NCBI RefSeq assembly: GCF_037102585.1
Contig: NW_027043829.1
Coordinates: 2,170,001 to 2,234,000 of the forward strand
Length of the DNA stretch: 64,000 nt
DNA from: Saccharomycopsis crataegensis
Lineage: Eukaryota > Ascomycota > Saccharomycetes > Ascoideales > Saccharomycopsidaceae
Direction of reading: 5' to 3'
Shown: positions 1 to 10,356 of the stretch, one piece after another
How positions within the stretch are numbered: the stretch's first letter is position 1
Layout of the letters: each line of letters opens with the position of its first letter
Position numbers and translations under genes: made by a program
The notes under the pieces: generated by a model
Databases searched by the model: none
What the model was told of the DNA's origin: nothing
The model's input: only the letters and a program-made list of their open reading frames with translations

Positions 1-155
1 AGTTTTTCCCAAGATTTGAAGTTAAAGATGTCAAGGCAGGCCATTGGTTGATAAGTGAAAATCCAAAGGAGTTTGTCGAAGTGGTTAAGGATTGGATCGA
101 GTTCAAAGAAGAAGCTATAAAGGATGAGTTGGAAGGAAATAACCTTATCATTTGA
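1..155 (+). CDS. Alpha/beta hydrolase, ABHD11/IMO32-like (C-terminal end only)
   Basis: Reading frame 3 is open from the window edge to a TGA at 153-155, giving about 50 residues. The peptide has an Ala-Gly-His-Trp motif followed by ISENPKEFVEVVKDWIEF. This is the usual end of an alpha/beta hydrolase of the ABHD11 (yeast IMO32) type, in which the catalytic His sits in a GHW box before a helix that begins 'E-P-x-x-F'. The nucleophile and acid residues lie outside the window, so the exact family member is inferred. IMO32 itself is a mitochondrial enzyme. Confidence 0.6.
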   Translation, partial: FFPRFEVKDVKAGHWLISENPKEFVEVVKDWIEFKEEAIKDELEGNNLII

Positions 156-3100
156 ATGTACTTGCTTTCCTTTGATCATTATCTCGAATCCATATCTGGA
201 AATTAAAATATGCTTAGAGGATTTCTGCCAAATTTTATTAATTACATAGAAGTGCTTAATGAAAAGCCGTCACACTATAGATAATTTGGAATATGTAAAA
301 TGTAAAATATGATTAAAACTGTAGAAGCCTTTCATTATTCATAACGATAATAACGCACAGCAGCAGCTGTGGGCACCAGCGTACCTTTTGCCACATCCAA
401 AATTTCAGAGAATGTACAATACGGTATATAAATTTTATAATTTTTCATCAAGATTGTGGAGAAATAGAAGCCACAGAAGATGTAATAATAACTGTGTATA
501 AATAAAAGCAGATTCATGAGATCAGGTGAGGGTAAACATTCAAATTTGATCTGTAAGCTCCAGCTTTCTCAAGCAGTTTGTACTAGACACTGGTTAAAGG
601 ATATAGAGCAGGTTGTGAGGAGTCTGTTCCAAGAAGAAAGAAATCTGATAAGTTCAATTATGATTCTATCATCTTATTAATGGAGATTATTTAGCTTTAT
701 GCAGCGCTTCTTCAAAGAGGCAAAATCCTATTGATACATGTAATGCTTCCAGTATTTTACAATTTTGATACAACCGATAATCAGTGGGTAAGCTTAGAAA
801 AGGGATTTCAAAAATTTTAAATATGATCTGAAATCAAAAGCTTTTCTGGGACCGGAAAGATAGGAAAAGAGAATATGCCAAAATGGAAAGTTAATGTATG
901 AGAAGGCTAAAAGAAATGAAAAAAAAAATGAAAAAAGAAAAGAGAAGCTGATGCAAAAAATATAACAAGAATATTGCAAGGAATACCTCAAAAGCGAGAG
1001 CTTATTTCATATCATGAAGCTTCTGATGATGAAGTTATTGACATCACTATACCACCAAAATTTTGACAGTGCAAGAAAACCTCAGAGACTTTGTAATCAA
1101 TGGAATCAATGAAATCTAATAAAGAAAAAAAAAGTTAATGAATACCAGAAAATCTTTCCATAATCCTCTGTGAACTCGTTAATACTGATATAGAATTGTT
1201 AATTATAGAGGATTCAGGTGTTGAGGAATTTCAATTCAACATGCTCGGCGAAATTTCATGCTTATACCACGACCTAATACAAATATAAAGAAGAAAAAAT
1301 ACTAATAATCACTACTCTCTCTTTTTTCCAACTCAAAAGTATCTTTTATAGTGGATTCCCACCTCTCCCTTCTATTTGCGCTCTTGGTGAAGTCGACATA
1401 TATGGACCTAGTACCAACATCATAGGTTCCAAGACATCACAGTAAATGTGAGAAAAAAACATGGCATTTTCTTATTATATTTAGTACTTCTGGGATAATT
1501 TGTTTTGTTTAACCGAATATATTATCTGTCCATCATCCCGATTGCATAATTGAGCAAATCTCTCATGATATCACTAACAACTTCTTGGCCTAAAATTATA
1601 ATTGAACACATATGAGCCTGGAGACGGTGGAGGGAACAACTATTTTTCCACTGGATAACTGGCTAGTATATGTTCTCTCGTAAGTTTTAATTTGCTCAGA
1701 TTAAGTAATTCTTATGTTATTGTAGCAGGCGTTTTGGATTTTTGCCTAGAGGTTCCGAAGAATTTTTCACATTTTATTGCTTTTCTATTAAATTACATCA
1801 AATAAGATAATACTATGGTTCTGATTGACTTATACATATGGTCAGCAAAAAAATAATAACAGAGCTAATAGTAGCGGCAGTGAAGTACTAAGTTCGGACC
1901 ATGAATAACAGCCAAAGCAAGAAAGGCATTGCTACCTAAATGAAAAGATTAACCATTGAGCATTGGCACACTCATAAGCAGTACTTCCATATATAAGATG
2001 GGTAATATCAATTCTGCTCCTTTTTTTAGGAGGCTTATATTGGAATTCCTTGAAATAGTTTAATGAAATGAGTGTTTGATTCAAAATTATAAAATGATTT
2101 TTTAGGAACATCAGTCGTTTTCGACATGTAAAAGAAAATACAAATAAAAACAAAGAAAAGATCCCACCAAACCTTTATGTCCTTAACAGACATGGATGAT
2201 TATCCAACCCCTGGAGATCATTCCTTCAATTAAGGGATGAATAAAGTAAACAATCCATTCCCTAGATGGAACACATAGTTGAACTCCAGTCTTTTCTTTC
2301 CTGTATTGAAAAAGAGCAGTTCTGCAGAATCAAAGGAACACTGCGAAGGTGAGCTGGAAGCCACATTAAGAATTGGAACCACATGCAAAGAAAGTTTAAA
2401 TGAATAGGTTAAAATTAAACAAATGATTAATGCAATTACAATAGTAAGTAAAGCGTAATAAAGAAAATGAATATAAAGCTGATTTATGTACCTCACTTAA
2501 GAAACCCCTAATCATTTATATAATCATCCTACCCGTTCTCCCTAAAGAAGGCTACAAGACTTCATTGTTTCGCCTCAACGCATATGAAGTGATTCGAAAA
2601 AATTCTGGCGGAAGCCAATGTAAAGCAGTTAAAACAACTATTCGTGTTATCTCCAAGCAATGTAATGCTAATCCAAGGCACACTACCCATAAAAGGCACT
2701 ACTCGCCATTAACATGTGCTGCTTGTGGTTGACCGTTGACATAAATGTAATCCAGATTATAGATAATCAAGAGCATTGTTTACTGAAATATCCTATTTTT
2801 CAAAACAAAAGTTGAAGGAGACATAATGGTTAACTTAGATCTACAGGAATCACCTCTCCTGAGTCTTTTTATTTTTGGGGTTTCTTCTTCTCGGAACTTC
2901 AAAAAGATAGAAGTTTCTCATGGTCCTCATATGTATAATGAAACATGCACGTACCAACTACAAAAATTGTTAAAGTGCCATATTATTATAGCGAGGATGA
3001 CAATTTATCACAACCATATCGGTACATGAGTTGAATTGATGTTATATTTCATGAAAGGAAAACACAGATACACACAAATTATTTGCATTTATTTCCGAAG

Positions 3101-3195
3101 GGTTTGTAATTATATACACGAAATGCTTTTTTCTTTCTTTCTCACAGTTTCTCTATCATGAGCATATATATACCTCACATTTTTTTTTTTGTGAA
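156..3195. other. 3-kb gene-poor region between convergent genes
   Basis: No recognisable intact gene lies between the hydrolase end and the MRP7 end. Both neighbours point inward, so no long promoter is expected here. The region holds short open stretches on both strands. The longest is plus-strand 2448-2732 (95 codons, no ATG). Reverse-strand 2230-2496 begins with a hydrophobic segment but opens with GTG. None matches a family I know. The stretch may be decayed coding sequence or ordinary spacer DNA. I saw no terminal repeats or transposase-like motifs. Confidence 0.5.
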
Positions 3196-4398
3196 CTATT
3201 TAGCTTTTGAGAGGAAAGCATCGTTTGATCTAATGATGGTAACGACCTTATTAGAACTGTAATCAAATCTCTTGTATGAAACTGACTTCTTGGCAGACTT
3301 TTCCAAAACAGCAACGGATTCTGGTGCTACTGGCTTGAGGAATCTTCTTCTCACTCTAACAATTTCAGATTTAGTCAACACACCCGTATTTTCAGCATTG
3401 GTGATCAATTCAACAATCTTGGATTTATCATCCTTCTTGATTGGCAATTGTTCTGTCAATTTGGTCAATTGGCCAATTAACTCGGTTTTCATAGCTTTCT
3501 TTTTTTCTTCTGAGATCTTCTTGACAACATGGTATTTGGCATTGAAGGCAACATGCTCATCAGTTTTTGAAGCCAAGGACTTGTACTGAGAAACCAATTC
3601 CTGATATTTAGCTTCATCTATTTCTGTTCTTTTCAATGACAACTTGTAGTCATATAAATCGTTGAAAGTGACGTTCTGTTCAGATTCTGACAAGCTAAAT
3701 CCATTAATCAAGAATCTTTGAACGTTAAGAAGTCTGCTTGCTACGATATTCAATTGATCTTCTGAGAATTCCCCGATATTCAATGCTTTAAATTCAGTTA
3801 ATAGTTCTTGTTTCTTGGTTTGTCTTCTAATATCTCTTTGTTCAACTTCCTTGTCGACCTTTTGCTTCAATAGCCAATCTTTTCTAGTCAAATGTTCTTC
3901 TTCTTGTTGGGCTGATTTTGAGTCTTTTAGTTCGACATAACCAAATCTTCTTACTCTTGGTTCCCAGTGATTACTAGGCAACGCCAAATCCTTTCTTAAG
4001 GCCACCCCGACAAACTTTCTGCTTGGATGGAAAGGATCCAAATAATATCTGACATAACCTGGTTCTTTAGCATATATGGTGTGGTCTCTACCAATACCGG
4101 TGTTTTCACCAGGATGTATCTTGGTGCCTCTTTGTCTATAAATGATTTGGCCAGTTCTAACCAAAATACCTTCGTTCTTCTTTGGACCCAATCTACGACC
4201 AGCAGAATCTTTCATATTAGTTTTCGAACCAGCGGCCTTCTTGGTGGAGGTACGAATTTGGATCAGAGAAAGAGCGAGTAACGAGGATGAAGGGATATTC
4301 GAATTGAATGCATTATTGTTTTGTGCCAAAAGCTTGCCAGCCACAAGGACCTTCTTCGTGAGGGACGAAGCCTTGGATAATGAGAATATGCTTGACAT
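3196..4398 (-). CDS. MRP7: Mitochondrial ribosomal protein bL27m
   Basis: The 400-residue protein starts with a Ser/Leu/Lys-rich presequence of about 45 residues without acidic residues, typical of matrix import. The bL27 core follows at about 50-130: a TSTKKAAGSKTNMKDSAGRRLG segment, GQIIYRQRGTKIHPGENTG and the DHTIYAKEPGYVRY strand. bL27 sits by the peptidyl-transferase centre of the large mitoribosomal subunit. As in yeast Mrp7 (about 370 residues), a long charged helical C-terminal extension of about 270 residues follows. The start is the first in-frame ATG, and the gene is divergent from SGF29. Confidence 0.93.
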   Translation of the reverse strand: MSSIFSLSKASSLTKKVLVAGKLLAQNNNAFNSNIPSSSLLALSLIQIRTSTKKAAGSKTNMKDSAGRRLGPKKNEGILVRTGQIIYRQRGTKIHPGENTGIGRDHTIYAKEPGYVRYYLDPFHPSRKFVGVALRKDLALPSNHWEPRVRRFGYVELKDSKSAQQEEEHLTRKDWLLKQKVDKEVEQRDIRRQTKKQELLTEFKALNIGEFSEDQLNIVASRLLNVQRFLINGFSLSESEQNVTFNDLYDYKLSLKRTEIDEAKYQELVSQYKSLASKTDEHVAFNAKYHVVKKISEEKKKAMKTELIGQLTKLTEQLPIKKDDKSKIVELITNAENTGVLTKSEIVRVRRRFLKPVAPESVAVLEKSAKKSVSYKRFDYSSNKVVTIIRSNDAFLSKAK

Positions 4399-4505
4399 GC
4401 TTAATGGTCGGTTTATTGCCTAATATTAATCCTCCCAATTATCGATTTTTATCATTTCTTTCAAAAATTTCTCTGGAAAAAAAAAAAGTCTCCACGAAGG
4501 TCTCG

Positions 4506-4542
4506 TTACCCGGGGTTGTCTCTGTTAGCACTGTGCGGGTAA
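4506..4542. promoter_or_regulatory. Inverted pair of Reb1-type sites between MRP7 and SGF29
   Basis: TTACCCG at 4506-4512 and its inverse CGGGTAA at 4536-4542 lie in the 250-bp divergent promoter. TTACCCG is the core site of the yeast general regulatory factor Reb1, which clears nucleosomes at promoters. Use of the site in this species is inferred. Confidence 0.5.
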
Positions 4543-4648
4543 TATGACTTTTTGCTGTTTATGTGCGAAATTCATAAACAACGTTCGGTCCAACATGGCA
4601 ACAGGAATAATCGAGTACAAGGACACACGACACACATACCGGTAAAAT

Positions 4649-5497
4649 ATGAATGGCGAGTGGGACATTGTGATATCTTCATTACAGGACATATGCCAGG
4701 CCAACCAATCCAAATCTTTGGACTCGATTACTGATCAAGTGAAAAAACAGGCATCGCGAAGCCAAAATACCGAGGACGAATTACGCAACTTGAGCGAGAC
4801 CATCAATAATCACAAAGAAAATGTCGACAAAGCTCTCAGGCTTTTGAACCCGGTGCTAGATAATTTAAACCAGCTCATCAAATTAAAACAGGGCTCGGGA
4901 TCTGGCGGAGCAACTTCAGCTCTGCCTCCAACAACCCATCACGATGCGGCGGCCGACATGGCAGGCAGCGGCAGCATACTGATGGCGGCTGATAGTGGTA
5001 AGAACGCACCTTCTGTTAAGAAAAGAAGAGTGGTTGACGCCGTTAAGAAAGGAAAGAGTTACTACAGCAGTCCATACAATCCTTCAGATCCAGTGGTTTT
5101 GAGGTCAGAAGTGGCGTTCAGGTTGAAAGGCAGTAGTTTAGGCGAAGAATGGATCCAATGTGAGGTTACAAAGATTTATGACCCAACAAAATTTGACGTT
5201 ACGGATCCTGAACCTGATGAGAATAATAATCCTGGAAAGACGTATCGGGCCGGGTGGAAAGAGATTCTACTTATTCCTACAGAAAACGATGCCAAGGAAT
5301 TGATTGCCTACCAATTTGGCACAAAAGTCATTGCAAGATACCCTGAGACCACCACCTTTTATCCAGCTGAAGTGATTGGAACTAAGAGAGATGGAAGATG
5401 TAGGCTAAGGTTTGATGGAGAAGAAGAGGTTGGCAAAGAAACCGAAGTTGATAGACGGCTTGTACTTCCATACCCCGACCCTAAATCTCATAATTAA
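4649..5497 (+). CDS. SGF29: SAGA-associated tandem Tudor protein Sgf29
   Basis: The 282-residue protein has an N-terminal coiled-coil half (about 1-85) and a linker rich in Ala/Gly/Ser. A basic KKRRVVDAVKKGK segment precedes the SGF29 tandem Tudor domain at about 145-280. The domain shows PYNPSDPVVLRSEVAFRLK, then GEEWIQCEVTKI, a YRAGWKEILLIP strand and TTTFYPAEVIGTKRDGRCRL RFDGEEE. These carry the aromatic residues that family members use to read methylated H3K4. Sgf29 anchors SAGA/ADA histone acetyltransferase to such nucleosomes. The length is close to the S. cerevisiae protein. The ATG at 4649 gives a start with no missing domain. Confidence 0.9.
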   Translation: MNGEWDIVISSLQDICQANQSKSLDSITDQVKKQASRSQNTEDELRNLSETINNHKENVDKALRLLNPVLDNLNQLIKLKQGSGSGGATSALPPTTHHDAAADMAGSGSILMAADSGKNAPSVKKRRVVDAVKKGKSYYSSPYNPSDPVVLRSEVAFRLKGSSLGEEWIQCEVTKIYDPTKFDVTDPEPDENNNPGKTYRAGWKEILLIPTENDAKELIAYQFGTKVIARYPETTTFYPAEVIGTKRDGRCRLRFDGEEEVGKETEVDRRLVLPYPDPKSHN

Positions 5498-5752
5498 ATT
5501 GGTTATTTACCTATTTATTGTTATTATACTATATTTGATGAATTAATGAATGCCCCTCTTTTTTTTTTTTAATTTTGATTGGACATTATTTGTGCAAATG
5601 AGATGGGGATTTGTAGTAATTCACTTGGTTTAAACAGCGGAGTGTGCTGCGGATTTTTTTTACAGAAAAAAAATAAAATAAAAAATAAAGACACACAGCA
5701 CACAATAAATATTATTGGGTTACTTGACAGCATATTGGTTCGTAGTTCATCA

Positions 5753-6190
5753 ATGGAAGGCGATCAACAGACAGAAAACCTTGGGGTTTTCTACTATTTT
5801 GAGAACTATTTTCTTCATTTTATTGGGTTTACAGCGGTAATTGGGTTGCTACTATTGTTCCATCTTCGCAAGAAATGGTTGCCGAAATATCGCCATTGGA
5901 GAGCCTCCAGACACAATCAGTACCTCAGCATGGTGGCTGGACTGTCATTTCAAGATGATGTCGACAGTGGGTTGACCTCCGGCACCTTTGACTTGATGGG
6001 CAATATTGATGGCGGAGATTCAAGAAAGGGACTAGATGAAGCTGCCAAAAAAGAGATCATCGCCATAATGAATAAAGACAGCTTGACATTTGACGACGCC
6101 AGGACCAAGTATTTCCAAAATAAGATGGCGAGAAATCAAATTGGACCGGATGGAATGCCTTTGGATCCCAGAGCTTTCACTTTTGGTTGA
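5753..6190 (+). CDS. UPF0357/DUF2015 family membrane protein (YCL012C-like)
   Basis: The ATG at 5753 gives 145 residues. The frame is open further upstream, but that extension is low-complexity and lacks conserved sequence. One membrane segment (about 22-37, FIGFTAVIGLLLLFHL) is followed by basic residues and then the DUF2015 core: GLTSGTFDLMGNI, DSRKGLDEAAKKEI, IMNKDSLTFDDAR and a QIGPDGMPLDPRAFTFG terminus. This matches the fungal family that includes S. cerevisiae YCL012C, whose function is not established. The S. cerevisiae gene has an intron; none is needed here. Confidence 0.85.
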   Translation: MEGDQQTENLGVFYYFENYFLHFIGFTAVIGLLLLFHLRKKWLPKYRHWRASRHNQYLSMVAGLSFQDDVDSGLTSGTFDLMGNIDGGDSRKGLDEAAKKEIIAIMNKDSLTFDDARTKYFQNKMARNQIGPDGMPLDPRAFTFG

Positions 6191-6578
6191 TGTTTTTTTA
6201 TTTTTTTTTTTATTTTGCTTATTTGTGTTGGATGTCTTTGCTTTTCTCATCGAGATGATTGTTCTACTTTTACTTTCTCAGCTTGCTGTACGAATGAATA
6301 GAAGATTTGTACGCTGAATGGTTGACCGATTTGTAGAATTAGTGGAGAAACCTAAGAAATATTGTGTCAAAAAAGTTTATCATAGCACGATAGTAGAATT
6401 TCCTAAATGAGTAAAAAAAAGTGAAAAAAGAAAAAAAAAAAAATCCATCAGAGAAAAAATAAAAACGAAATAAAAAAAATATTTTTTTTTTTGTTTGGCA
6501 ATACGAAATTTTTTCTGTTTACAAACAATATCCCTCAGATTAGTCCCTCGATATAGTGATAGGACTGTATCTTTTCAA

Positions 6579-7811
6579 ATGACCCCTAACCATGATCCCG
6601 AAGGAACCGGGTCCTCTTCAAATATGCAATCGATGGGTGTCTCCTCGACGGTGAATAATAGCACAATCGGCAATACTAACCGAACCATTGATATTATCAA
6701 TGATAACCTGCCCGAGTCAGATGTCCAGCTATCATCGCCCAAATTGTTAGCCTCTTCGGTCGATAACAATGTGAATATTAATGGGAGGTTTATTCCATCG
6801 TCCTCGACAATTTCCTTACTCTCGTTGGGTGCTGATGAAGGATCAGCCTCTTATCAAGATGATCAACATGACATGGGGCTGGCCGAGTCATCTGGTTTCC
6901 AATTAAACTCTAAGAGAAGCCAGCTATCGTTATCCGTCAAATCTTTGAGAAATACCGGTGCTATAAACCAACAAAGACACAAATATTATAATTCTGCCAC
7001 CAGTGCCTTGACGTCACCAACCACCCCATCATCATCGGCTCCTTCAAAGACCTTGTTCAATAATACCTCGATTCCTAACTCTTCGGTTGATCCAACTCCT
7101 AGCAACATTTCAAGATTATCGGCGCAATTGAAGAAAACCAGTTTGAATTCTCCTGTAAACAATCCTATCAACACACGGACCACCAGTCCAAGAATATCGG
7201 ATAAATTTGGCAGTCTTGATGATTCGCAGTTCCACGCTCCCAACAGCCTTCAAAAGAAAAACTCGTTTATGAACGGAATTATTTCCATCGACGAAACCCC
7301 TGACAGCCCTAACCTTGAACCTACATCCTTCTCTAACTCTCCTTCCAAAATTTTTCTTTTCCATAGAAGACAAAGCAATAACGAGAACCTTCCGAAAAAC
7401 ATCAGTCATCTTTCCCTTTCAGCTATGGGTAATGATAAAGCAAACCAGCCTCCACCATTAGTTAACAGAAGACCAAGTTACAAAAATTTATCATTTCAAG
7501 ATTCAATACTCTTTACACCGGGGTCAGCCTCCAATTTGAGAAATATGAATGGGGATTATGGTACCAAAGCAAAAAACATCTCCATAAATTCAATCCCTAA
7601 TCGAGGTAATGAATCTCCTGTTTTAAGACCGGTTCAAACCCCAGGAAGTGATATTTGTATGACTCCATTGATGTTGTCTTCTTACAAAGGAAGTAATAAT
7701 CTTGATTCGAACCTGACCATAAACTACGTGGATAACTCGCTAATTCGGCACCAGGAGGAAGAGCTGGCTATTATTAATGATGAAGATGAGGATGATGAGG
7801 GATTCGTATGA
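6579..7811 (+). CDS. Unknown Ser/Asn-rich, probably disordered phosphoprotein
   Basis: The first in-frame ATG is at 6579 and gives 410 residues; the upstream part of the frame begins with TTG and lies in A/T tracts. The protein is rich in Ser, Asn, Thr and Pro, with at least nine SP or TP dipeptides (for example TSPTTP, TTSPR, ETPDSP, NSPSK, LFTPG, ESPV, QTPG, MTPL). There is a short conserved-looking block near the end (SESPVLRP, TPGSDICMTPLMLSSYKG) and an acidic tail (NDEDEDDEGFV). No folded domain or membrane segment is visible. The pattern suggests a substrate of proline-directed kinases. I do not recognise the gene. Confidence 0.75.
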   Translation: MTPNHDPEGTGSSSNMQSMGVSSTVNNSTIGNTNRTIDIINDNLPESDVQLSSPKLLASSVDNNVNINGRFIPSSSTISLLSLGADEGSASYQDDQHDMGLAESSGFQLNSKRSQLSLSVKSLRNTGAINQQRHKYYNSATSALTSPTTPSSSAPSKTLFNNTSIPNSSVDPTPSNISRLSAQLKKTSLNSPVNNPINTRTTSPRISDKFGSLDDSQFHAPNSLQKKNSFMNGIISIDETPDSPNLEPTSFSNSPSKIFLFHRRQSNNENLPKNISHLSLSAMGNDKANQPPPLVNRRPSYKNLSFQDSILFTPGSASNLRNMNGDYGTKAKNISINSIPNRGNESPVLRPVQTPGSDICMTPLMLSSYKGSNNLDSNLTINYVDNSLIRHQEEELAIINDEDEDDEGFV

Positions 7812-8837
7812 CATGAACCAGTTTGCTTTTTTTTTATATATAACGCTCGTGATGAAACCTGTGGCACAAGTGAAAATAAAACGAGCTGGCTATAGGATAA
7901 ATTCTTTTTTCATTTTATTATTTCCATTACCACCTGCATTGACATATTCTTCATGATTTTATGTATTTCATTTTTTTTTTTATTGTTTTTTTATTGTTTC
8001 GTTTTCTTTAGCTAAGCATGCATCTTATATCTATTTTGCTGTGTTTATTTGTTGCTAATTGTCTTGGTGTGCTTCAAAAGAAAAAATTATGTTTTTTTTT
8101 GACTGGAGTTACTAATTGTCTACGATTTTCTGCTTATATTTATCATCATATTTTTCTCTTTCTTTTCTATGTTATCTTCCCTTAGGCTTTTTATGTTTCC
8201 ATATACTCTTTTTTTTTACTCATTCTTTTTATTCAAGAGATTATGGTATTACTGGTACAATGTTCCGAAGTAACTAGTTTTACATGTAAGAATTATAATG
8301 TTGATGGATGTGCCCCCATTTTGAAATCATTTGCCAAAATAAAAACTGAAGAAGGATATTCAAATACATAATTTTGCTCAAATTCCTCACTTCAAGATAT
8401 TATTTGGCTTTAGGTGATTTTCGCCCAATGCGAATGGCTCCATCGATACAACAAAGATATTTTAGACCGCCTTCAAGTATTCTATTAGTTACTACGGACA
8501 GCAAATAACGAAGCATTCTAGTGAAAAAGCAATAAGCTGAAGCCACATGTATATGCCAAGTACAGAACAACTGCGGAAACGTTCTTTGGCTAAGACGTCG
8601 TCGATATACCTGATCGGATGTTCACGAAGTCCTGCTATGCGAATATACACATACCGATGATGCCCTGTACTAATTACTAATAGCACCAAACCCCATCAGT
8701 TGCAACATATATCAGCTCAGCTATGATGAAAAAAAAAATTGTGTGAAAGACGATGATGACCTCCGAGAGTAATATAATAATTGACAGTCCAATTTTTTGC
8801 TGTTTATCATTACAATCATCGAGAAGAGTAGTACGAG
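7812..8837. other. Intergenic region between unknown gene and BNA1
   Basis: About 1 kb, T-rich on the plus strand in its first half (several runs of eight to ten T). It should contain the 3' end of the unknown gene and the BNA1 promoter. No ORF with a believable start or known motif was found. Confidence 0.5.
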
Positions 8838-9413
8838 ATGATTGGTGCACCAATCAATATTCACAAATGGGTAAAGGAAAATGAACATCTTCTTCAGCCT
8901 CCGGTTAACAACTTTTGTCTTCATAGAGGCGGCTTTACCGTGATGATTGTCGGAGGCCCTAACGAGCGAACCGATTTCCATGTCAATCAAACCCCAGAAT
9001 GGTTCTACATGTACAAAGGCCATATGTGTTTAAGGGTCGTGGAAAATGATCCGGGATATTTGCAATCTAAAATGATTGATATTACCGAAGTTGAAAATCC
9101 GGAGATCCCAGTTTTCAGAGACGTCATAATCGAAGAAGGCGATTCCTTCTTATTGCCTGCCAGAGTGCCTCATAATCCAATCAGGTTTTCCAACACCATT
9201 GGTATTGTTTTGGAACAAGATAGACCAGACAGCATGGATGATCAAATCAGATGGTATTGCTCAAATTGTAAAAAAGTGATCCACAATAAAGTATTCCATC
9301 TTACTGATTTGGGTAAAGATATAAAGAGTGGGATCTTGGAGTTTGACAATGACAAGCAGAAAAGAACTTGCTCTGCTTGCGGTACTTCCAACTATAGTAA
9401 GCCACAAAATTAA
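8838..9413 (+). CDS. BNA1: 3-hydroxyanthranilate 3,4-dioxygenase
   Basis: The 191-residue cupin enzyme opens the ring of 3-hydroxyanthranilate in the kynurenine route to NAD. The non-haem iron ligands are visible as His48 and Glu54 in [16 protein letters not shown], with a second His in the [10 protein letters not shown] strand. The C-terminal zinc pairs CSNC and CSAC, typical of fungal and bacterial forms, are present. The [14 protein letters not shown] link is also family-like. The length is near the S. cerevisiae protein (177). The ATG at 8838 gives the normal [11 protein letters not shown] start. Confidence 0.96.
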   Translation: MIGAPINIHKWVKENEHLLQPPVNNFCLHRGGFTVMIVGGPNERTDFHVNQTPEWFYMYKGHMCLRVVENDPGYLQSKMIDITEVENPEIPVFRDVIIEEGDSFLLPARVPHNPIRFSNTIGIVLEQDRPDSMDDQIRWYCSNCKKVIHNKVFHLTDLGKDIKSGILEFDNDKQKRTCSACGTSNYSKPQN

Positions 9414-10044
9414 TTAATTATTTCCGCCGTTCATTTTTAATTTGTAAAATATTTTCCGCGTAATCTTTGTAAAAATAAGTGTCAATTAAGCCTCGTGAAA
9501 AGATTATAACTTTTTTTTTTTGTATGTTTGGGTTTGTTTCTTTCAACCTCACTTCAGCAGTACGATACGATTCATACGCCACAAGTTACAAGTAAAAACT
9601 ACGATCAAAATCTACAAATTAAATGTTTGAGATACCAGCCCATGATTTTACAAAACCATCCAACTGCAAGCTTAGAGGTGACATCCAAGATGTACAAAAA
9701 CCACAAGGGCATTAAGATTCTCAATTCTATCTCACCAAAAACTTGACACCTGCAAACCCGTATAATAATCTAATGATCTGCTGGTAACACGAATGTTTTG
9801 GTTGTCCGCACTTTATTAAAATAAAGATAAAGAGAAGAAAAGAAAATCAGAGGAAGCCACAGGATAAAAAAATTTTCAAATTGGCCCTTTTTATAGTTTC
9901 CCCCCAGGTTTCCCCCCAGGGCACCCTAACCAAAATTTGGATTGTTTTGGTCAAGGACAAACACGCACTAAAATAGAGGCAGCGATGAGATGATTGATAT
10001 GTCAGGATAGCAATAGAATAGCGATAAATATTCAAAGTAACAAT
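9414..10044. other. Intergenic region between BNA1 and RBL2
   Basis: About 630 bp. It contains a direct repeat, tttcccccca-type, at about 9897-9920 and short A/T tracts. The open stretch at 9528-9746 has no ATG start and no recognisable motif. Nothing else is supported. Confidence 0.4.
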
Positions 10045-10356
10045 ATGAGTCCAAGCACCTTGAAAATCAAACAAATGGCCCTTGCTAGGTTGATCAAGGA
10101 AGAGAAGCTTTACAAGCAAGAATTGGAAGAACAACAAGCGCTTGTCAGCCAGCTAAAGAATGACGCCAACGCTGACAAATATAGCTTGAAGACCCAGATT
10201 CAAATCTTAGAAGAGAGTGAAAAAATGATCCCAGCTATTCATCTCAAAGTCAAGGATCACTTGAATGACTTAAAAGCTTTTTTGGAGAAATATGATGGTA
10301 CTGAACCTACTGAAGAGGCAAAGAAGGCCATTGAAGATGCTGAAAAATTGTTCTAA
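10045..10356 (+). CDS. RBL2: Tubulin-binding cofactor A
   Basis: The ATG at 10045 gives 103 residues, almost the same length as S. cerevisiae Rbl2 (106). The protein is an all-helical bundle: MSPSTLKIKQMALARLIKEE, a long KQELEEQQALVSQLK helix, DKYSLKTQIQILEESEKMIP and a C-terminal helix ending EEAKKAIEDAEKLF. Cofactor A binds free beta-tubulin and buffers it during tubulin folding. The frame is open upstream without conserved sequence, so the family-length start was chosen. Confidence 0.93.
   Translation: MSPSTLKIKQMALARLIKEEKLYKQELEEQQALVSQLKNDANADKYSLKTQIQILEESEKMIPAIHLKVKDHLNDLKAFLEKYDGTEPTEEAKKAIEDAEKLF

Noticed and set aside
8492-8689. Minus-strand ORF containing RYIDDVL, recalling a polymerase YxDD box
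   Set aside because: None of the flanking residues expected around such a box is present, and no other related motif or terminal repeat lies nearby. Chance is the better explanation.
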